A stretch of DNA of 64,000 nt, from NCBI RefSeq assembly GCF_042263505.1, contig NZ_JBHKFI010000008.1, positions 62,001-126,000 on the forward strand, given 5' to 3'. The position numbers and the translations under genes are program-made. Below, piece by piece: positions 26,376 to 35,433 of this stretch; within the stretch, counting starts at the first letter, position 1; the number at the start of each line of letters is the position of its first letter. The DNA is from Bacillus_BE sp042263505 (lineage in GTDB: Bacteria > Bacillota > Bacilli > Bacillales > Cytobacillaceae). Under the pieces are notes generated by a model, which had not been told where the DNA came from, ran no database searches, and saw only the letters and a program-made list of their open reading frames with translations.

Positions 26376-27278
26376 ATGAAAAAAAAGATTCTTGTTGCGA
26401 CCGTCTTAAGTGCTGTATTAGTCGGAGGTGTCTCTCTAAAGATTTATGCCGATAACGATGGTTATGAGCTTTACAAGGAGGCGATCATCAAAACCCACAC
26501 ATTAAATAGCACAACGATGAAAGTTGAATCGACTGTCAAGGATAATGACACCACAATTAACCAAATTGAAATGGAAGTAAAGTACAATCTGCAACAGAAG
26601 CTCATGCAAGGTAATGCTGCTATGGATATGGAGGGGGAAAATCAATCTTTTGATCTTGCCTACCAAAATAATGGATTCTACATCAAAAATAGTGATCAGG
26701 ATGTCAATTATTTAGTAAAGGATGCCAAGTCGCAGGCTGAAAAAAAGGAGGATTTCAAATCTATCCACAATCCAGAACTAATGCGTATTATGGAGCATGT
26801 ATTTGATGCCTTAACTGTTTCTGTACATGATGATTTTAAAGTGATCAATAAGGAACAAGGCCAAAAGGAAATAGATGTTGATTTAGACAATGGGGATATT
26901 CCGGTGGTCTTTCGTGAAATCGGGCAATACATGGTGAAAAAAGGTACAAAGGCGCATGAAAATGTTACAATGAAAACTACTGAATATCCATTCCTAAGCG
27001 CTGATATTATCTCCAATATGCCAGCCTTTGTAAGTGATATTCAAATTGATAAAGTGAAAGTGAAGGCGATTATCACAAAGGATTCAATCATCAAAAATCA
27101 AACTTTCTTGATGCAGATTTCCGGGAAAGATCAGCAGGGAAAGAAGCATGAGCTAGAGATTCATATGAAGGTAGACAATCACGATATGAATCAAACGAAA
27201 CTTGATTCTGTGAAAATAGATAAAAATAAACAAATTTTACTTGATCACTCCCCTCTACAAGAGGCCCATCATTTTTAG
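26376..27278 (+). CDS. Secreted protein of unknown function, operon with a two-component system
   Basis: This 300-residue protein has a clear signal peptide (MKKKILVATVLSAVLVGG, cleavage likely near KIYA-D). The mature part is hydrophilic and rich in Lys, Asp and Asn, with beta-strand-like repeats and no cysteine; no family is recognised. The overall pattern (long beta sheets, an acidic N-terminal K-E-A-I-I-K-T-H start) is reminiscent of LolA-like or DUF6612-like envelope proteins, but this is weak. A ribosome binding site AGAAAGG precedes the ATG. The kinase gene starts only 18 bp after its stop, so the products probably work together at the membrane surface. Confidence 0.7.
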   Translation: MKKKILVATVLSAVLVGGVSLKIYADNDGYELYKEAIIKTHTLNSTTMKVESTVKDNDTTINQIEMEVKYNLQQKLMQGNAAMDMEGENQSFDLAYQNNGFYIKNSDQDVNYLVKDAKSQAEKKEDFKSIHNPELMRIMEHVFDALTVSVHDDFKVINKEQGQKEIDVDLDNGDIPVVFREIGQYMVKKGTKAHENVTMKTTEYPFLSADIISNMPAFVSDIQIDKVKVKAIITKDSIIKNQTFLMQISGKDQQGKKHELEIHMKVDNHDMNQTKLDSVKIDKNKQILLDHSPLQEAHHF

Positions 27279-27296
27279 TAGATAGGAAGTATTGCT

Positions 27297-28742
27297 ATGT
27301 CCATCCGGAGAAAAATCGTTCTTTCCAATATTGCCATCATCCTGATCCCATGTATATTGTTTACCATGGCGATGGTTTTGTTATTTTATTCCTTCGGTGG
27401 AAAAGAAAATATCATTAATACGAAACAGTATGAAAAACAAACAGCATTGGAAAATGCGCATATCTCCAAATTGAAATTAATGACGAGTTCACAGCCAAAT
27501 AAACTTGCTAGTCCATCATATTTAAAGAGCCTTGATAGAGAGTTTCAAAAGGTAAATCTCTCTCTTTTAGTAAGGGTGGATGATGAAGTCATTTACCGCT
27601 CGGCTGCAATCAAAACTTTGCCTATTGATGAAGAGTTAACACCATTTGGAGAATTTAAAAAATATGCTCATGACTCTCTTTCTATCGATCATCAAGCCTA
27701 TAAATATGAACAATTTGATTTCTATTTTCCAAATCATAAAAAGGGCAGTATTTTTTTTATCAAGCAAACTAGTAACCTCGAGCAATTCATGCTGAATTAT
27801 CATCCATGGTTATTACTCCTTATGTTGTTTATCCTGATTGCTACGAATGGAGCGATCTCCTATTTAATTTCGAAAAATATTATTAATCCGCTTATGACCT
27901 TGAAAAAGGCAACGAAAAAGATTAAACAAGGAGAATTAGACTTTCAAATTCAATCTAATCGCAAGGATGAAATTGGTGAGCTCTTTTCTTCATTTGAGGA
28001 AATGAGAGGGCAGTTAAAAAAGTCCATTGATTTACAACTTAAATATGAGGAGAATCGTAAACTTCTTTTATCCAATATCTCTCATGATTTAAAAACACCG
28101 ATCACTGCCATTAAGGGGTATGTTGAAGGAATTCAAGATGGTATTGCGAATACACCTGCGAAGACAAATCAATATATGAGCACGATTTATAAAAAAGCAA
28201 ACGATATGGATGCGATGATTGAGGAGCTCTTTCTCTTTTCTAAACTTGATTTAAAAAGAATTCCTTTCGAATTTGTTGAAATGAATATCCTCTCCTATAT
28301 GAATGAATGTGTAGAAGATCTCTCCTTTGTCTACAAACAGAAAGGGATGAGGATCGAATTTTTCAATGAAAATGAGGAACCCATTTTTGTTTATGTAGAC
28401 CGTGAAAAACTAATGCGAGTATTTACCAATATTATTATGAACAGTGTAAAATACATGAATAAACCAGATGGAATTGTTTCCTTATCTGTTCACGAAAGGG
28501 ATGAATGGGTCGAGGTTGTCATTGCCGATAATGGACCAGGAATACTAAAGGAAGCGATTCCCTATGTATTTGACCAATTTTATCGCGCCGATCAATCTAG
28601 GAATAGTGATAAAGGCGGGAGCGGTCTCGGATTAGCCATTGCCAAGCAAATTATTGAAGAGCATGGCGGCGAAATTTGGATTCCCGAAGACATCAAGAAT
28701 GGCGCGGAAATCCATTTTACTTTAAAAAAGGTTAAACACTAG
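27297..28742 (+). CDS. Sensor histidine kinase with HAMP domain
   Basis: This 481-residue kinase has a first membrane helix (about 8-32), an extracellular domain of about 130 residues, a second helix (about 170-190), a HAMP linker, an H-box NISHDLKTPITAIKGYVEG (His about 261), an N-box FTNIIMNSVKYMN and the motifs DNGPGI and GSGLGLAIAK. The gene lies between the secreted-protein gene and the regulator gene. Kinase-before-regulator order is less usual. The ligand is unknown; the secreted neighbour may modulate it. Confidence 0.88.
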   Translation: MSIRRKIVLSNIAIILIPCILFTMAMVLLFYSFGGKENIINTKQYEKQTALENAHISKLKLMTSSQPNKLASPSYLKSLDREFQKVNLSLLVRVDDEVIYRSAAIKTLPIDEELTPFGEFKKYAHDSLSIDHQAYKYEQFDFYFPNHKKGSIFFIKQTSNLEQFMLNYHPWLLLLMLFILIATNGAISYLISKNIINPLMTLKKATKKIKQGELDFQIQSNRKDEIGELFSSFEEMRGQLKKSIDLQLKYEENRKLLLSNISHDLKTPITAIKGYVEGIQDGIANTPAKTNQYMSTIYKKANDMDAMIEELFLFSKLDLKRIPFEFVEMNILSYMNECVEDLSFVYKQKGMRIEFFNENEEPIFVYVDREKLMRVFTNIIMNSVKYMNKPDGIVSLSVHERDEWVEVVIADNGPGILKEAIPYVFDQFYRADQSRNSDKGGSGLGLAIAKQIIEEHGGEIWIPEDIKNGAEIHFTLKKVKH

Positions 28743-28790
28743 ATGACAATAGAATCTTCAAAGAGAAAGAGTTTATGGGAGAATATATAG

Positions 28791-29480
28791 ATGAAAAAGC
28801 TATTAATTATTGAGGATGATCATAGTATTGCTGAATTACAAAGGGACTATCTTGAAGCAGAAGGATTTCAAGTAGATATTGAAGATGATGGTCATAAGGG
28901 TCTCGCACAAGCTACGCAAGGATCTTATGACCTTTATATCCTTGATCTTATGCTGCCAACCGTTAATGGATTTGAAATCTGCCGACAAATTCGCAAAACA
29001 CAAGATGTTCCGATTATATTTGTTTCAGCAAAAAAGGAAGATGTTGATAAAATACGAGGATTCAGACTTGGTGCGGATGATTATCTAGTTAAGCCGTTTA
29101 GTCCTAGTGAGCTCGTGGCCCGTGTAAAGGGTCACCTAGCTCGTTATGAACACTTAATCGGGAAGCAGGCACCCATGAAGAATAGAGTCATAATTGGAAA
29201 CATGGAAGTGGATATTGATGATCGAAAAGTATTCATCCATCATCAGGAAGTTTCCTTAACATCAAAGGAATTTGATTTATTAGTATTTTTAATTCAAAAT
29301 CCTAATCATGTTTTTAGCAAGGATGAACTATTTGAACGAATTTGGGGAATTGATGCCATTGGCGATGTTTCAACCGTAACTGTACATATTCGCAGACTCC
29401 GTGAAAAGATCGAAACCGATTCGTCCAATCCACAGCATATCGAAACAATCTGGGGGGCAGGATATCGCTTTAAGATTTAA
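28791..29480 (+). CDS. OmpR-family response regulator
   Basis: This 229-residue regulator has E8-D9-D10, phosphorylation site Asp52 in LYILDLMLP and lysine in DDYLVKPF. The C-terminal winged helix contains STVTVHIRRLREKIE. It starts 48 bp after the kinase gene and is its obvious partner. It ends just before a copy of the dispersed repeat. Its target genes cannot be read from the sequence. Confidence 0.88.
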   Translation: MKKLLIIEDDHSIAELQRDYLEAEGFQVDIEDDGHKGLAQATQGSYDLYILDLMLPTVNGFEICRQIRKTQDVPIIFVSAKKEDVDKIRGFRLGADDYLVKPFSPSELVARVKGHLARYEHLIGKQAPMKNRVIIGNMEVDIDDRKVFIHHQEVSLTSKEFDLLVFLIQNPNHVFSKDELFERIWGIDAIGDVSTVTVHIRRLREKIETDSSNPQHIETIWGAGYRFKI

Positions 29481-29534
29481 AAGGTAGAATATATCCGTCA
29501 TTTTTAATTCCTTCAGCTAAAAAATATCGGCATA

Positions 29535-29860
29535 ATTTTATCCCACTCTTAACGGACATTTTGACTCCCACTTCAAGATTCTGAGAATACGAAGAAGATA
29601 AGTGGGAGATCAACTGTCCGTAAAGGTCCGACGAGGGATTAAGGTCCTAGTCAGGCGAAAGCCACAGGACGTGGCGCTATGAGCGTGATAAGTGAAATAA
29701 GATTTTTCTTTGGGCTTCAGCCCTTAGAAAAATCAATCAGGCTTTGCGTGACTAACCATCTGTGGGGGATGGATGACAGACTAAAAGCGCGACGTCAATC
29801 ACAACGTCTGCACACTTCACGTCCTGTGCGTCGAAAACCCCCACTGATGGAAGTTTCACT
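29535..29860 (+). repeat. Dispersed structured repeat, full copy A
   Basis: This ~326-bp element is almost identical to 31022-31344 and partly shared with 50724-50830, 56942-57155 and 935-995. It starts TTTTATCCCACTCTTAACGG and ends GGAAGTTTCACT. It contains nested stems: ACGGACA/TGTCCGT (29552-29558, 29615-29621), CTCCCACTT/AAGTGGGAG (29565-29573, 29600-29608), a GTCCT...AGGAC hairpin with a GGC-GAAA-GCC tip, and a 3' stem CCATCTGTGGGGG/CCCCCACTGATGG enclosing GACGT/ACGTC. There are no open reading frames of note and no terminal inverted repeats. Confidence 0.85.
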
Positions 29861-29883
29861 ATATAAATTAAGGAGAAATAAGA

Positions 29884-30222
29884 ATGATTCATGCACATGT
29901 AACATCTTGGGGTATTGCTATTTTATTATTTATTATTAGCTTCTACATGGGAAAAAAAGGTAATGAAAAGTTCCAAAAAATAACCCATATGAGCTTACGA
30001 CTCTTCTATCTACTCATTCTCGCAACGGGTGGGTATTTGACTTTCGTATATCAATTTACTGGGATTGTGATGATAAAATCCATTGTTGGCTTAGTTGTTA
30101 TCATGGCAATGGAGCTGGTCCTTGTCAGCATGAAAAACGGAAAATCTGTCAAAGGTTCCTTTACACTGCTAGTAGTTGCCCTTATATTGGTATTATATTT
30201 AGGTTATGTAGTAATCGGCTAA
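29884..30222 (+). CDS. yisL: YisL-family membrane protein
   Basis: This 112-residue protein has four membrane helices. It starts MIHAHVTSWGIAILLFI and contains FYMGKKGNEKFQKITHM and MSLRLFYLLILATGGYL, the signature of the YisL (UPF0344/DUF1516) family. Function unknown. It has TTAAGGAG upstream of its ATG, just downstream of repeat copy A, and precedes aroD by 27 bp. Confidence 0.85.
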   Translation: MIHAHVTSWGIAILLFIISFYMGKKGNEKFQKITHMSLRLFYLLILATGGYLTFVYQFTGIVMIKSIVGLVVIMAMELVLVSMKNGKSVKGSFTLLVVALILVLYLGYVVIG

Positions 30223-30249
30223 ATGAACAATAATGGGGAGATGAGTTTT

Positions 30250-31014
30250 ATGGGAGGAGTCGTTCAGGTTAAGAACGTTTCCATTGGGGAAGGAGTACCA
30301 AAAATATGTGTTTCGCTTGTCGGGAAAACTCTCAAAGAGTTACAGGAGGAAGCTCAGCAATTACGAACGCTTGATATAGACCTGGTGGAATGGCGCGTTG
30401 ATTATTTTGAGAAATTAACTGAGCTTGAAAAAGTGATAGGAGCGCTTAAAGAAATTCGAGAAATCTTAACAGATGTGCCATTAATTTTTACCTTTCGCAG
30501 TGCAAAAGAAGGTGGCGAGCAAGAAATTAGCCCAGCCGATTACATCCAATTAAATAAGGCCATTGTGGAAACGGGTTTAGTCGATATTATCGACGTGGAG
30601 TTATTTAATGCAGCGGCGACCGTCAAAACTTTGGTTGGGCATGCCCATGAGCATCACGTTTTTGTCATTCTTTCAAATCATGATTTTCAAGCTACACCTG
30701 ACAAGGATGAACTCATTGCACGATTAAAAAAAGCTCAAGAACTAGGTGCTGATATCCCCAAAATTGCTGTCATGCCAACAAAAAAAGCTGACGTCCTAAC
30801 ATTATTAGATGCAACCTTAGCGATGAAAGAACAATTCGCCACTCGCCCTATCATCACCATGTCCATGGCGGGTACAGGAGTCATCAGTCGTCTATCCGGA
30901 GAAATTTTCGGTTCTGCCATCACCTTTGGTGCGGCCAAACAGGCATCCGCACCAGGACAAATCCCTATTAGAGAATTACGACAAATATTAGCTCTTTTGC
31001 ATAAGAGCTTATAG
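30250..31014 (+). CDS. aroD: Type I 3-dehydroquinate dehydratase
   Basis: This 254-residue class I enzyme converts 3-dehydroquinate to 3-dehydroshikimate in the shikimate pathway. Seen are VEWRVDYFE (substrate Glu-x-Arg), the catalytic HD in ILSNHDFQATP, and the Schiff-base Lys in DIPKIAVMP. The C-terminal loop carries SGEIFGSAITFGAAKQ-x-SAPGQ. The ATG at 30250 is nine bases after GGGGAG; upstream in-frame ATGs are too close to or before it. yisL precedes it and repeat copy B follows at once. Confidence 0.92.
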   Translation: MGGVVQVKNVSIGEGVPKICVSLVGKTLKELQEEAQQLRTLDIDLVEWRVDYFEKLTELEKVIGALKEIREILTDVPLIFTFRSAKEGGEQEISPADYIQLNKAIVETGLVDIIDVELFNAAATVKTLVGHAHEHHVFVILSNHDFQATPDKDELIARLKKAQELGADIPKIAVMPTKKADVLTLLDATLAMKEQFATRPIITMSMAGTGVISRLSGEIFGSAITFGAAKQASAPGQIPIRELRQILALLHKSL

Positions 31015-31021
31015 GAAAAGG

Positions 31022-31344
31022 TTTTATCCCACTCTTAACGGACATTTTGACTCCCACTTCAAGATTCTGTGAATACGAAGAAGATAAGTGGGAGATCAAC
31101 TGTCCGTAAAGGTCCGACGAGGGATTAAGGTCCTAGTCAGGCGAAAGCCACAGGACGTGGCGCTATGAGCGTGATAAGTGAAATAAGATTTTTCTTTGGG
31201 CTTCAGCCCTTAGAAAAATCAATCAGGCTTTGCGTGACTAACCATCAGAGGGGATGAATGGCAAACTAAAAGCGCGACGTCAATCGCTACGTCTGCACTA
31301 GCACGTCCTGTGCGTCGAAAACCCCCACTGATGGAAGTTTCACT
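31022..31344 (+). repeat. Dispersed structured repeat, full copy B
   Basis: This copy is nearly identical to 29535-29860 and in the same orientation, with changes concentrated in the 3' part. The GACGT/ACGTC stem is kept while its loop changes from CAATCACA to CAATCGCT. It begins 7 bp after the aroD stop codon, so it lies in the aroD transcript's 3' end. Confidence 0.85.
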
Positions 31345-31590
31345 TTACCGGATTTATCATTTCAAATTAATAAAAAATGCGCGAATGCAAGATTAAAATA
31401 AATGCACCGAAAAGACTAAATGTCTTAAACGGTGCATTTTTTCTATTAATTTTTTTAGGGAAATGCCCTGTTCATATTCCATCTGCTCAACACGGTTTAC
31501 ATATTTTTCCCGAAAAATGTCAAACCTAATATAGCTAAGTAGCACCAGAATTCTTATTTTAATCCGTGAACACAGGGGGATATTGATTTG
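31345..31590. other. Intergenic stretch before pepF-like gene
   Basis: This stretch holds one terminator (31400-31443, listed) and AT-rich sequence expected to include the pepF-like promoter. No gene is seen. Confidence 0.4.
31400..31443. terminator. Intrinsic terminator downstream of aroD and repeat B
   Basis: AAATGCACCG pairs with CGGTGCATTT (31400-31409, 31430-31439), with an internal GAC/GTC pair and T-rich tail. Confidence 0.8.
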
Positions 31591-33471
31591 ATGAAAAAAC
31601 TTATCAGCGTTGTCATAACTTTTGCTATTCTAACTTACCCTACTTTAGGATGGGCAAAGGAGCAGCAAGAACATATTGTAAGTTATGAGAATCGGAGAGA
31701 AATTCCAAACCAATATAAATGGAAGCTCGAAACCATGTATAGAAACCAAAAGGAATGGGAAGAGGATGTTCATAAAGTCGTTCGGGAATCGGAGAAGTTT
31801 AAACGAAAATATAAAGGGAAACTTACGAAATCTCCTTCTCATATGAAAAAGGCTTTAGACGATTTACTTGTCCTATCAAGAATGGAGGAGAAAGCTTATA
31901 TATATGCTCAGCTTGCATTTGACGTCAATCAATCAAATCCAGCTCTGCAATCGATGACGGACAAAAGTGAGAATATGTCAACAGCTCTTTATGAAAACAC
32001 ATCTTGGTTTAAACCGGAGGTCATCAGCATTCCGAAAAGGCAAATGAAAAAATATTTAAAGGATGTAGAGCTCAGTAAGTATAAAAAAGTACTGAAAAAT
32101 ATGATGCACTCCAAGTCACATACACTGTCAAAAGAGATGGAGGGGCTTTTGGCGAAAGTTTCACCTATGCTTGGTACAGGATCTAATTTTTACGAAATGC
32201 TTGAGAAGGATTTAAGATTTCCAGCGATATTAGATGAAAACCAGCAGAAGGTTCCTTTAACCAGGGCCAATTATCCAGCATTTATGGAAAATAAGAATCG
32301 GGAAGTTCGAAGAGTAGCCTTTCAGACTTATTATGGGACGCTTGCTAATTTTCAGGATTCCTTTGCGGAAACCCTAGGCACAGAAGTAAAGGCTGATAAT
32401 ATCTATGCCAAAGTACGTCACTATCCATCCGCATTGGAGGCATCCCTTCAAGCCAATCATATTCCGGTTAAAGTCTATGATAATTTAATCAAATCGGTCC
32501 ATAAAGGACTGCCCCAATTACATCGTTACATGAAGCTAAAGAAAAAAATGCTCGCTGTGGAAAAGCTTCATATGTATGATATTCATGTCCCTGTTATGGC
32601 AGAGGGTTCAAGTTATATCCCTTATGAACGCGCACAAGAAATGGTTTTAGCTGGACTAAAACCTTTGGGCAAACAATACACGAAACAAATCAAACAGGCC
32701 TTTCAGAATGGTTGGGTCGATGTGTATGCAACCGAAGATAAAAGAAGCGGGGCTTATCAATGGGGAGCTTATGATGCTCATCCTTATGTGCTATTAAATT
32801 ATCAGGGAACAAAGAATGATGTGTATACGCTTGCCCATGAATTGGGACATGCGATGAATTCCTTCTATTCCAATAAAAAACAGCCATATATCACATCAGG
32901 ATATACTACCTTTACCGCTGAGGTTGCTTCAACCTTGAACGAAACTCTTTTATGGAATCACGAATATAAGCAGGCTAAGAGTAGAGAGGAGAAAATCTCC
33001 TTATTAAATCAAAGACTTGAAGACTTTCGAACCACCCTCTTTCGACAAACACAGTTTGCCGAATTTGAAGAGCAAATTCATGAGTTAGAACAAAGAGGCG
33101 AATCATTAAATGCAGAAACGTTAAAAAAACTTTATCTTGATATCAATAAGAAATATTATGGCCCTGCCGTGGAATCCGATCAGGAAATTGCGATGGAATG
33201 GGCACGCATTCCCCATTTTTACAATAGCTTTTATGTTTATCAATATGCGACAAGCTTTGCGGCTTCTGCAGCCCTTTCTCAGCAAATTATGAAGGAAGGC
33301 ACCCACGCTGTGACAAGAATTCAGGATAAGCTATTAAGTGCAGGAGGGTCCAGATCTCCAATTCTCATGTTAAAAGAAACGGGGATTGATATGTCGAAAT
33401 CGCAGCCAATCGATGAAGCAATGGAAGTATTTGGTGAAACTTTAGATGAATTGGAAAAGTTATTAGATTAG
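31591..33471 (+). CDS. Secreted M3-family oligoendopeptidase F-like protein
   Basis: This 626-residue zinc metallopeptidase matches oligoendopeptidase F: the zinc site is LAHELGHAMNS (His-Glu-x2-His), with the third ligand in the FTAEVASTLNE helix, and the C-terminal region contains YYGPAVESD-x-E and a YQYATSFAAS segment. Unlike cytosolic PepF (about 600 residues) it has an N-terminal signal peptide ending near LGWAK, so it should act outside the cell. GGGGGA precedes the ATG at 31591. It probably degrades extracellular oligopeptides; the exact substrate is unknown. Confidence 0.88.
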   Translation: MKKLISVVITFAILTYPTLGWAKEQQEHIVSYENRREIPNQYKWKLETMYRNQKEWEEDVHKVVRESEKFKRKYKGKLTKSPSHMKKALDDLLVLSRMEEKAYIYAQLAFDVNQSNPALQSMTDKSENMSTALYENTSWFKPEVISIPKRQMKKYLKDVELSKYKKVLKNMMHSKSHTLSKEMEGLLAKVSPMLGTGSNFYEMLEKDLRFPAILDENQQKVPLTRANYPAFMENKNREVRRVAFQTYYGTLANFQDSFAETLGTEVKADNIYAKVRHYPSALEASLQANHIPVKVYDNLIKSVHKGLPQLHRYMKLKKKMLAVEKLHMYDIHVPVMAEGSSYIPYERAQEMVLAGLKPLGKQYTKQIKQAFQNGWVDVYATEDKRSGAYQWGAYDAHPYVLLNYQGTKNDVYTLAHELGHAMNSFYSNKKQPYITSGYTTFTAEVASTLNETLLWNHEYKQAKSREEKISLLNQRLEDFRTTLFRQTQFAEFEEQIHELEQRGESLNAETLKKLYLDINKKYYGPAVESDQEIAMEWARIPHFYNSFYVYQYATSFAASAALSQQIMKEGTHAVTRIQDKLLSAGGSRSPILMLKETGIDMSKSQPIDEAMEVFGETLDELEKLLD

Positions 33472-33526
33472 TCATCTGTACAAGATTGAATGTTTTATGA
33501 GTGTTATCAATAACCAAATATATCAA

Positions 33527-33571
33527 GAGCTGATAAAGGATTTACTAATCTGATTATTAGCTCTATTTTTA
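33527..33571 (+). terminator. Terminator after the pepF-like gene
   Basis: GAGCTGATAA pairs with TTATTAGCTC (one non-pairing position), followed by TATTTTTATT. Confidence 0.65.
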
Positions 33572-33730
33572 TTATTTCACTTTATTTTTTTACCATTTTA
33601 TCAGAATAAAGTATCTGCTATAATATAGACGCTAAACAGAAATATCCCTAAAAAGCTATCTTCACTCCTTTTAAAAATGAAAGACCATTTTTATAAAATA
33701 ACTAGACGACATCTAGAAAGGTGCATGCAA

Positions 33731-35161
33731 ATGGATAATAAAAAATGGGGATTTTTAATTTTAACAACATTTGTTATCGGGAATATGGTTGGTGGCGGAA
33801 TTTTTATGTTGCCTTCCAATTTAGCACAAGTATCTGGTTCAATGGGAGCCCTTATGTCGTGGGGCGCCACTGGTTTAGGGGTATTAACTCTTGCCCTTGT
33901 ATTTGGAAACTTAGCTATTCGAAAGCCTGATCTTAAGGCTGGTCCGCAAAGCTATGCTCAAGCCTTATTTCGAAATCCTCGAAATGGCCGAATTGCGGGC
34001 TATAGCATGGCATGGGGCTATTGGGCAGCGAATTGGGCGGCAACGGCTTCTGTTATGATTTCCTTAGCAGGATATTTATCCACCTTTTTCCCTGTGATGC
34101 AAAGTACAAAAACGCTCCTCTCCATTGGCAGCTTTCAGCTTGAATTGGGGAAATTAATCACCTTTCTTGTTTGCAGCGCTTTATTATGGGGAATTCAGTG
34201 GATTTTAACCTATCATTTTAATGGTGTTGGAAAATTGAATTTAGTTACCACCGTGGCAAAAATAATTGGTTTTATATTATTTATCGTGTTAACACTTACT
34301 ATTTTTGATGCAAGTAATTTAGGATTAGGGGAAACTTATACGAATGCAGAGGGTCATCCTGTTCCATTCGGGGGACAGATCAACGCGGCGGCGATTGCCA
34401 CTCTTTGGGCTTTTATTGGAATTGAGTCAGCGGTGATGCTTTCTAATCGTGCCAAATCACAAAAGGATGTCAAAAAAGCGACGATTTTTGGATTATTGAT
34501 TTCAGTTCTGATTTATATAGCCATTACGTTGTTAACAATGGCTGCCCTGCCACATGAAGAGTTAGTCACATCACAGAAACCATTAGTTGATGCACTTGAC
34601 GCTGTAATAGGTAGTAAGGGAGCAGCCATTATGGCGATCCTAGCTGTTATTTCTTTACTTGGTTCGAATATTGGTTGGGTTGTCGTAAGTTCGGAGGTTC
34701 CTTATCAAGCCGCAAAATTAAATTTATTTCCAAAGTGGTTTGCGAAAACCAATGAAAAGGGAAATCCGCAGCGGTCGTTAACTTTAACAAACATTATGAC
34801 CCAAATTTTTATTTTTTCAACGATTTCAGGAACAGTCACACAAGCATATAATTTTGCGATGATTGTCGCGACACTGGCCTATTTAATTCCATACTTTGTT
34901 TCAGCCATTTATCAGATGAAGCTCGTCATTTCAGGTGAAACCTATGCGGAAATAAAAGGTTCAAGAATTGTGGATGGGATTATTACGGGACTTGCTTTGA
35001 TTTATTCCATTTGGGTGATTAAAACTGGGACTGCAGATCTAAAGACATTTTTCTTAGGAATTGGTCTCTTTGTATTTGGGCTTATTCTCTATCCGTTTAT
35101 CATGAGAGAGAGCACTAAAAAAGAGGAAATCGAAATGGAGGCTGTCAAAAAAATCGTTTAA
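33731..35161 (+). CDS. APA-family amino acid antiporter (arginine/ornithine type)
   Basis: This protein of about 476 residues has 12 or more membrane helices and the APC-superfamily start (GNMVGGGIFMLPSNLAQ). The region near residues 70-100 (AGPQSYAQ, AWGYWAANWAATA) and FIGIESAVML resemble basic amino-acid/polyamine antiporters of the ArcD/arginine-ornithine group. Start codons at 33725 and 33731 both follow AAAGGTG; the second has better spacing. It stands as a single gene after a terminator. Substrate assignment is family-level only. Confidence 0.78.
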   Translation: MDNKKWGFLILTTFVIGNMVGGGIFMLPSNLAQVSGSMGALMSWGATGLGVLTLALVFGNLAIRKPDLKAGPQSYAQALFRNPRNGRIAGYSMAWGYWAANWAATASVMISLAGYLSTFFPVMQSTKTLLSIGSFQLELGKLITFLVCSALLWGIQWILTYHFNGVGKLNLVTTVAKIIGFILFIVLTLTIFDASNLGLGETYTNAEGHPVPFGGQINAAAIATLWAFIGIESAVMLSNRAKSQKDVKKATIFGLLISVLIYIAITLLTMAALPHEELVTSQKPLVDALDAVIGSKGAAIMAILAVISLLGSNIGWVVVSSEVPYQAAKLNLFPKWFAKTNEKGNPQRSLTLTNIMTQIFIFSTISGTVTQAYNFAMIVATLAYLIPYFVSAIYQMKLVISGETYAEIKGSRIVDGIITGLALIYSIWVIKTGTADLKTFFLGIGLFVFGLILYPFIMRESTKKEEIEMEAVKKIV

Positions 35162-35182
35162 TCTCGGGTGAGACAATTGTTA

Positions 35183-35212
35183 TTGACCAGAAACATTATA
35201 GATTGATATAAT
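35183..35212 (+). promoter_or_regulatory. Sigma-A promoter of the riboswitch operon
   Basis: TTGACC (35183-35188), 18-bp spacer, TATAAT (35207-35212), about 40 bp before the aptamer. Confidence 0.75.
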
Positions 35213-35254
35213 TTTAATTATTTTATATAAATAGTAGCGGTGAGGGCTATGGGT

Positions 35255-35353
35255 AAAACTATAGCAGGAGCAGCTTCTGGAGAGACCGCCATGTTGCGGC
35301 GCCGAAGGATTCACAATCTCAGGCAAAAGGACAGAAGAGTAACTGATAGTTTT
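35255..35353 (+). promoter_or_regulatory. Glycine riboswitch, single aptamer
   Basis: The conserved glycine-aptamer core is present: CTGGAGAGACCGCC, GGCGCCGAAGGA and ATCTCAGGCAAAAGGACAGA. An 8-bp P1 helix AAAACTAT/ATAGTTTT (35255-35262, 35346-35353) closes it. Only one aptamer is visible, unlike the usual tandem form. A terminator follows at 35375-35403, so control is by transcription termination; known glycine riboswitches usually turn expression on. Confidence 0.92.
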
Positions 35354-35374
35354 GAATCGTTATTCAACTGAACT

Positions 35375-35403
35375 GGGGATTGGAGTGTATCCAATCTCCT
35401 TTT
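35375..35403 (+). terminator. Riboswitch expression-platform terminator
   Basis: GGGGATTGGA pairs with TCCAATCTCC (one G-T pair) around a 5-base loop, followed by TTTTACATTTT, 30 bp before the ACT-domain gene. Confidence 0.85.
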
Positions 35404-35433
35404 ACATTTTAATTCATTGATGAGGTGATTGAC

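Noticed and set aside
29535..31344. Repeats A and B as a composite transposon carrying yisL and aroD
   Set aside because: No transposase and no terminal inverted repeats; yisL and aroD look like ordinary chromosomal genes.
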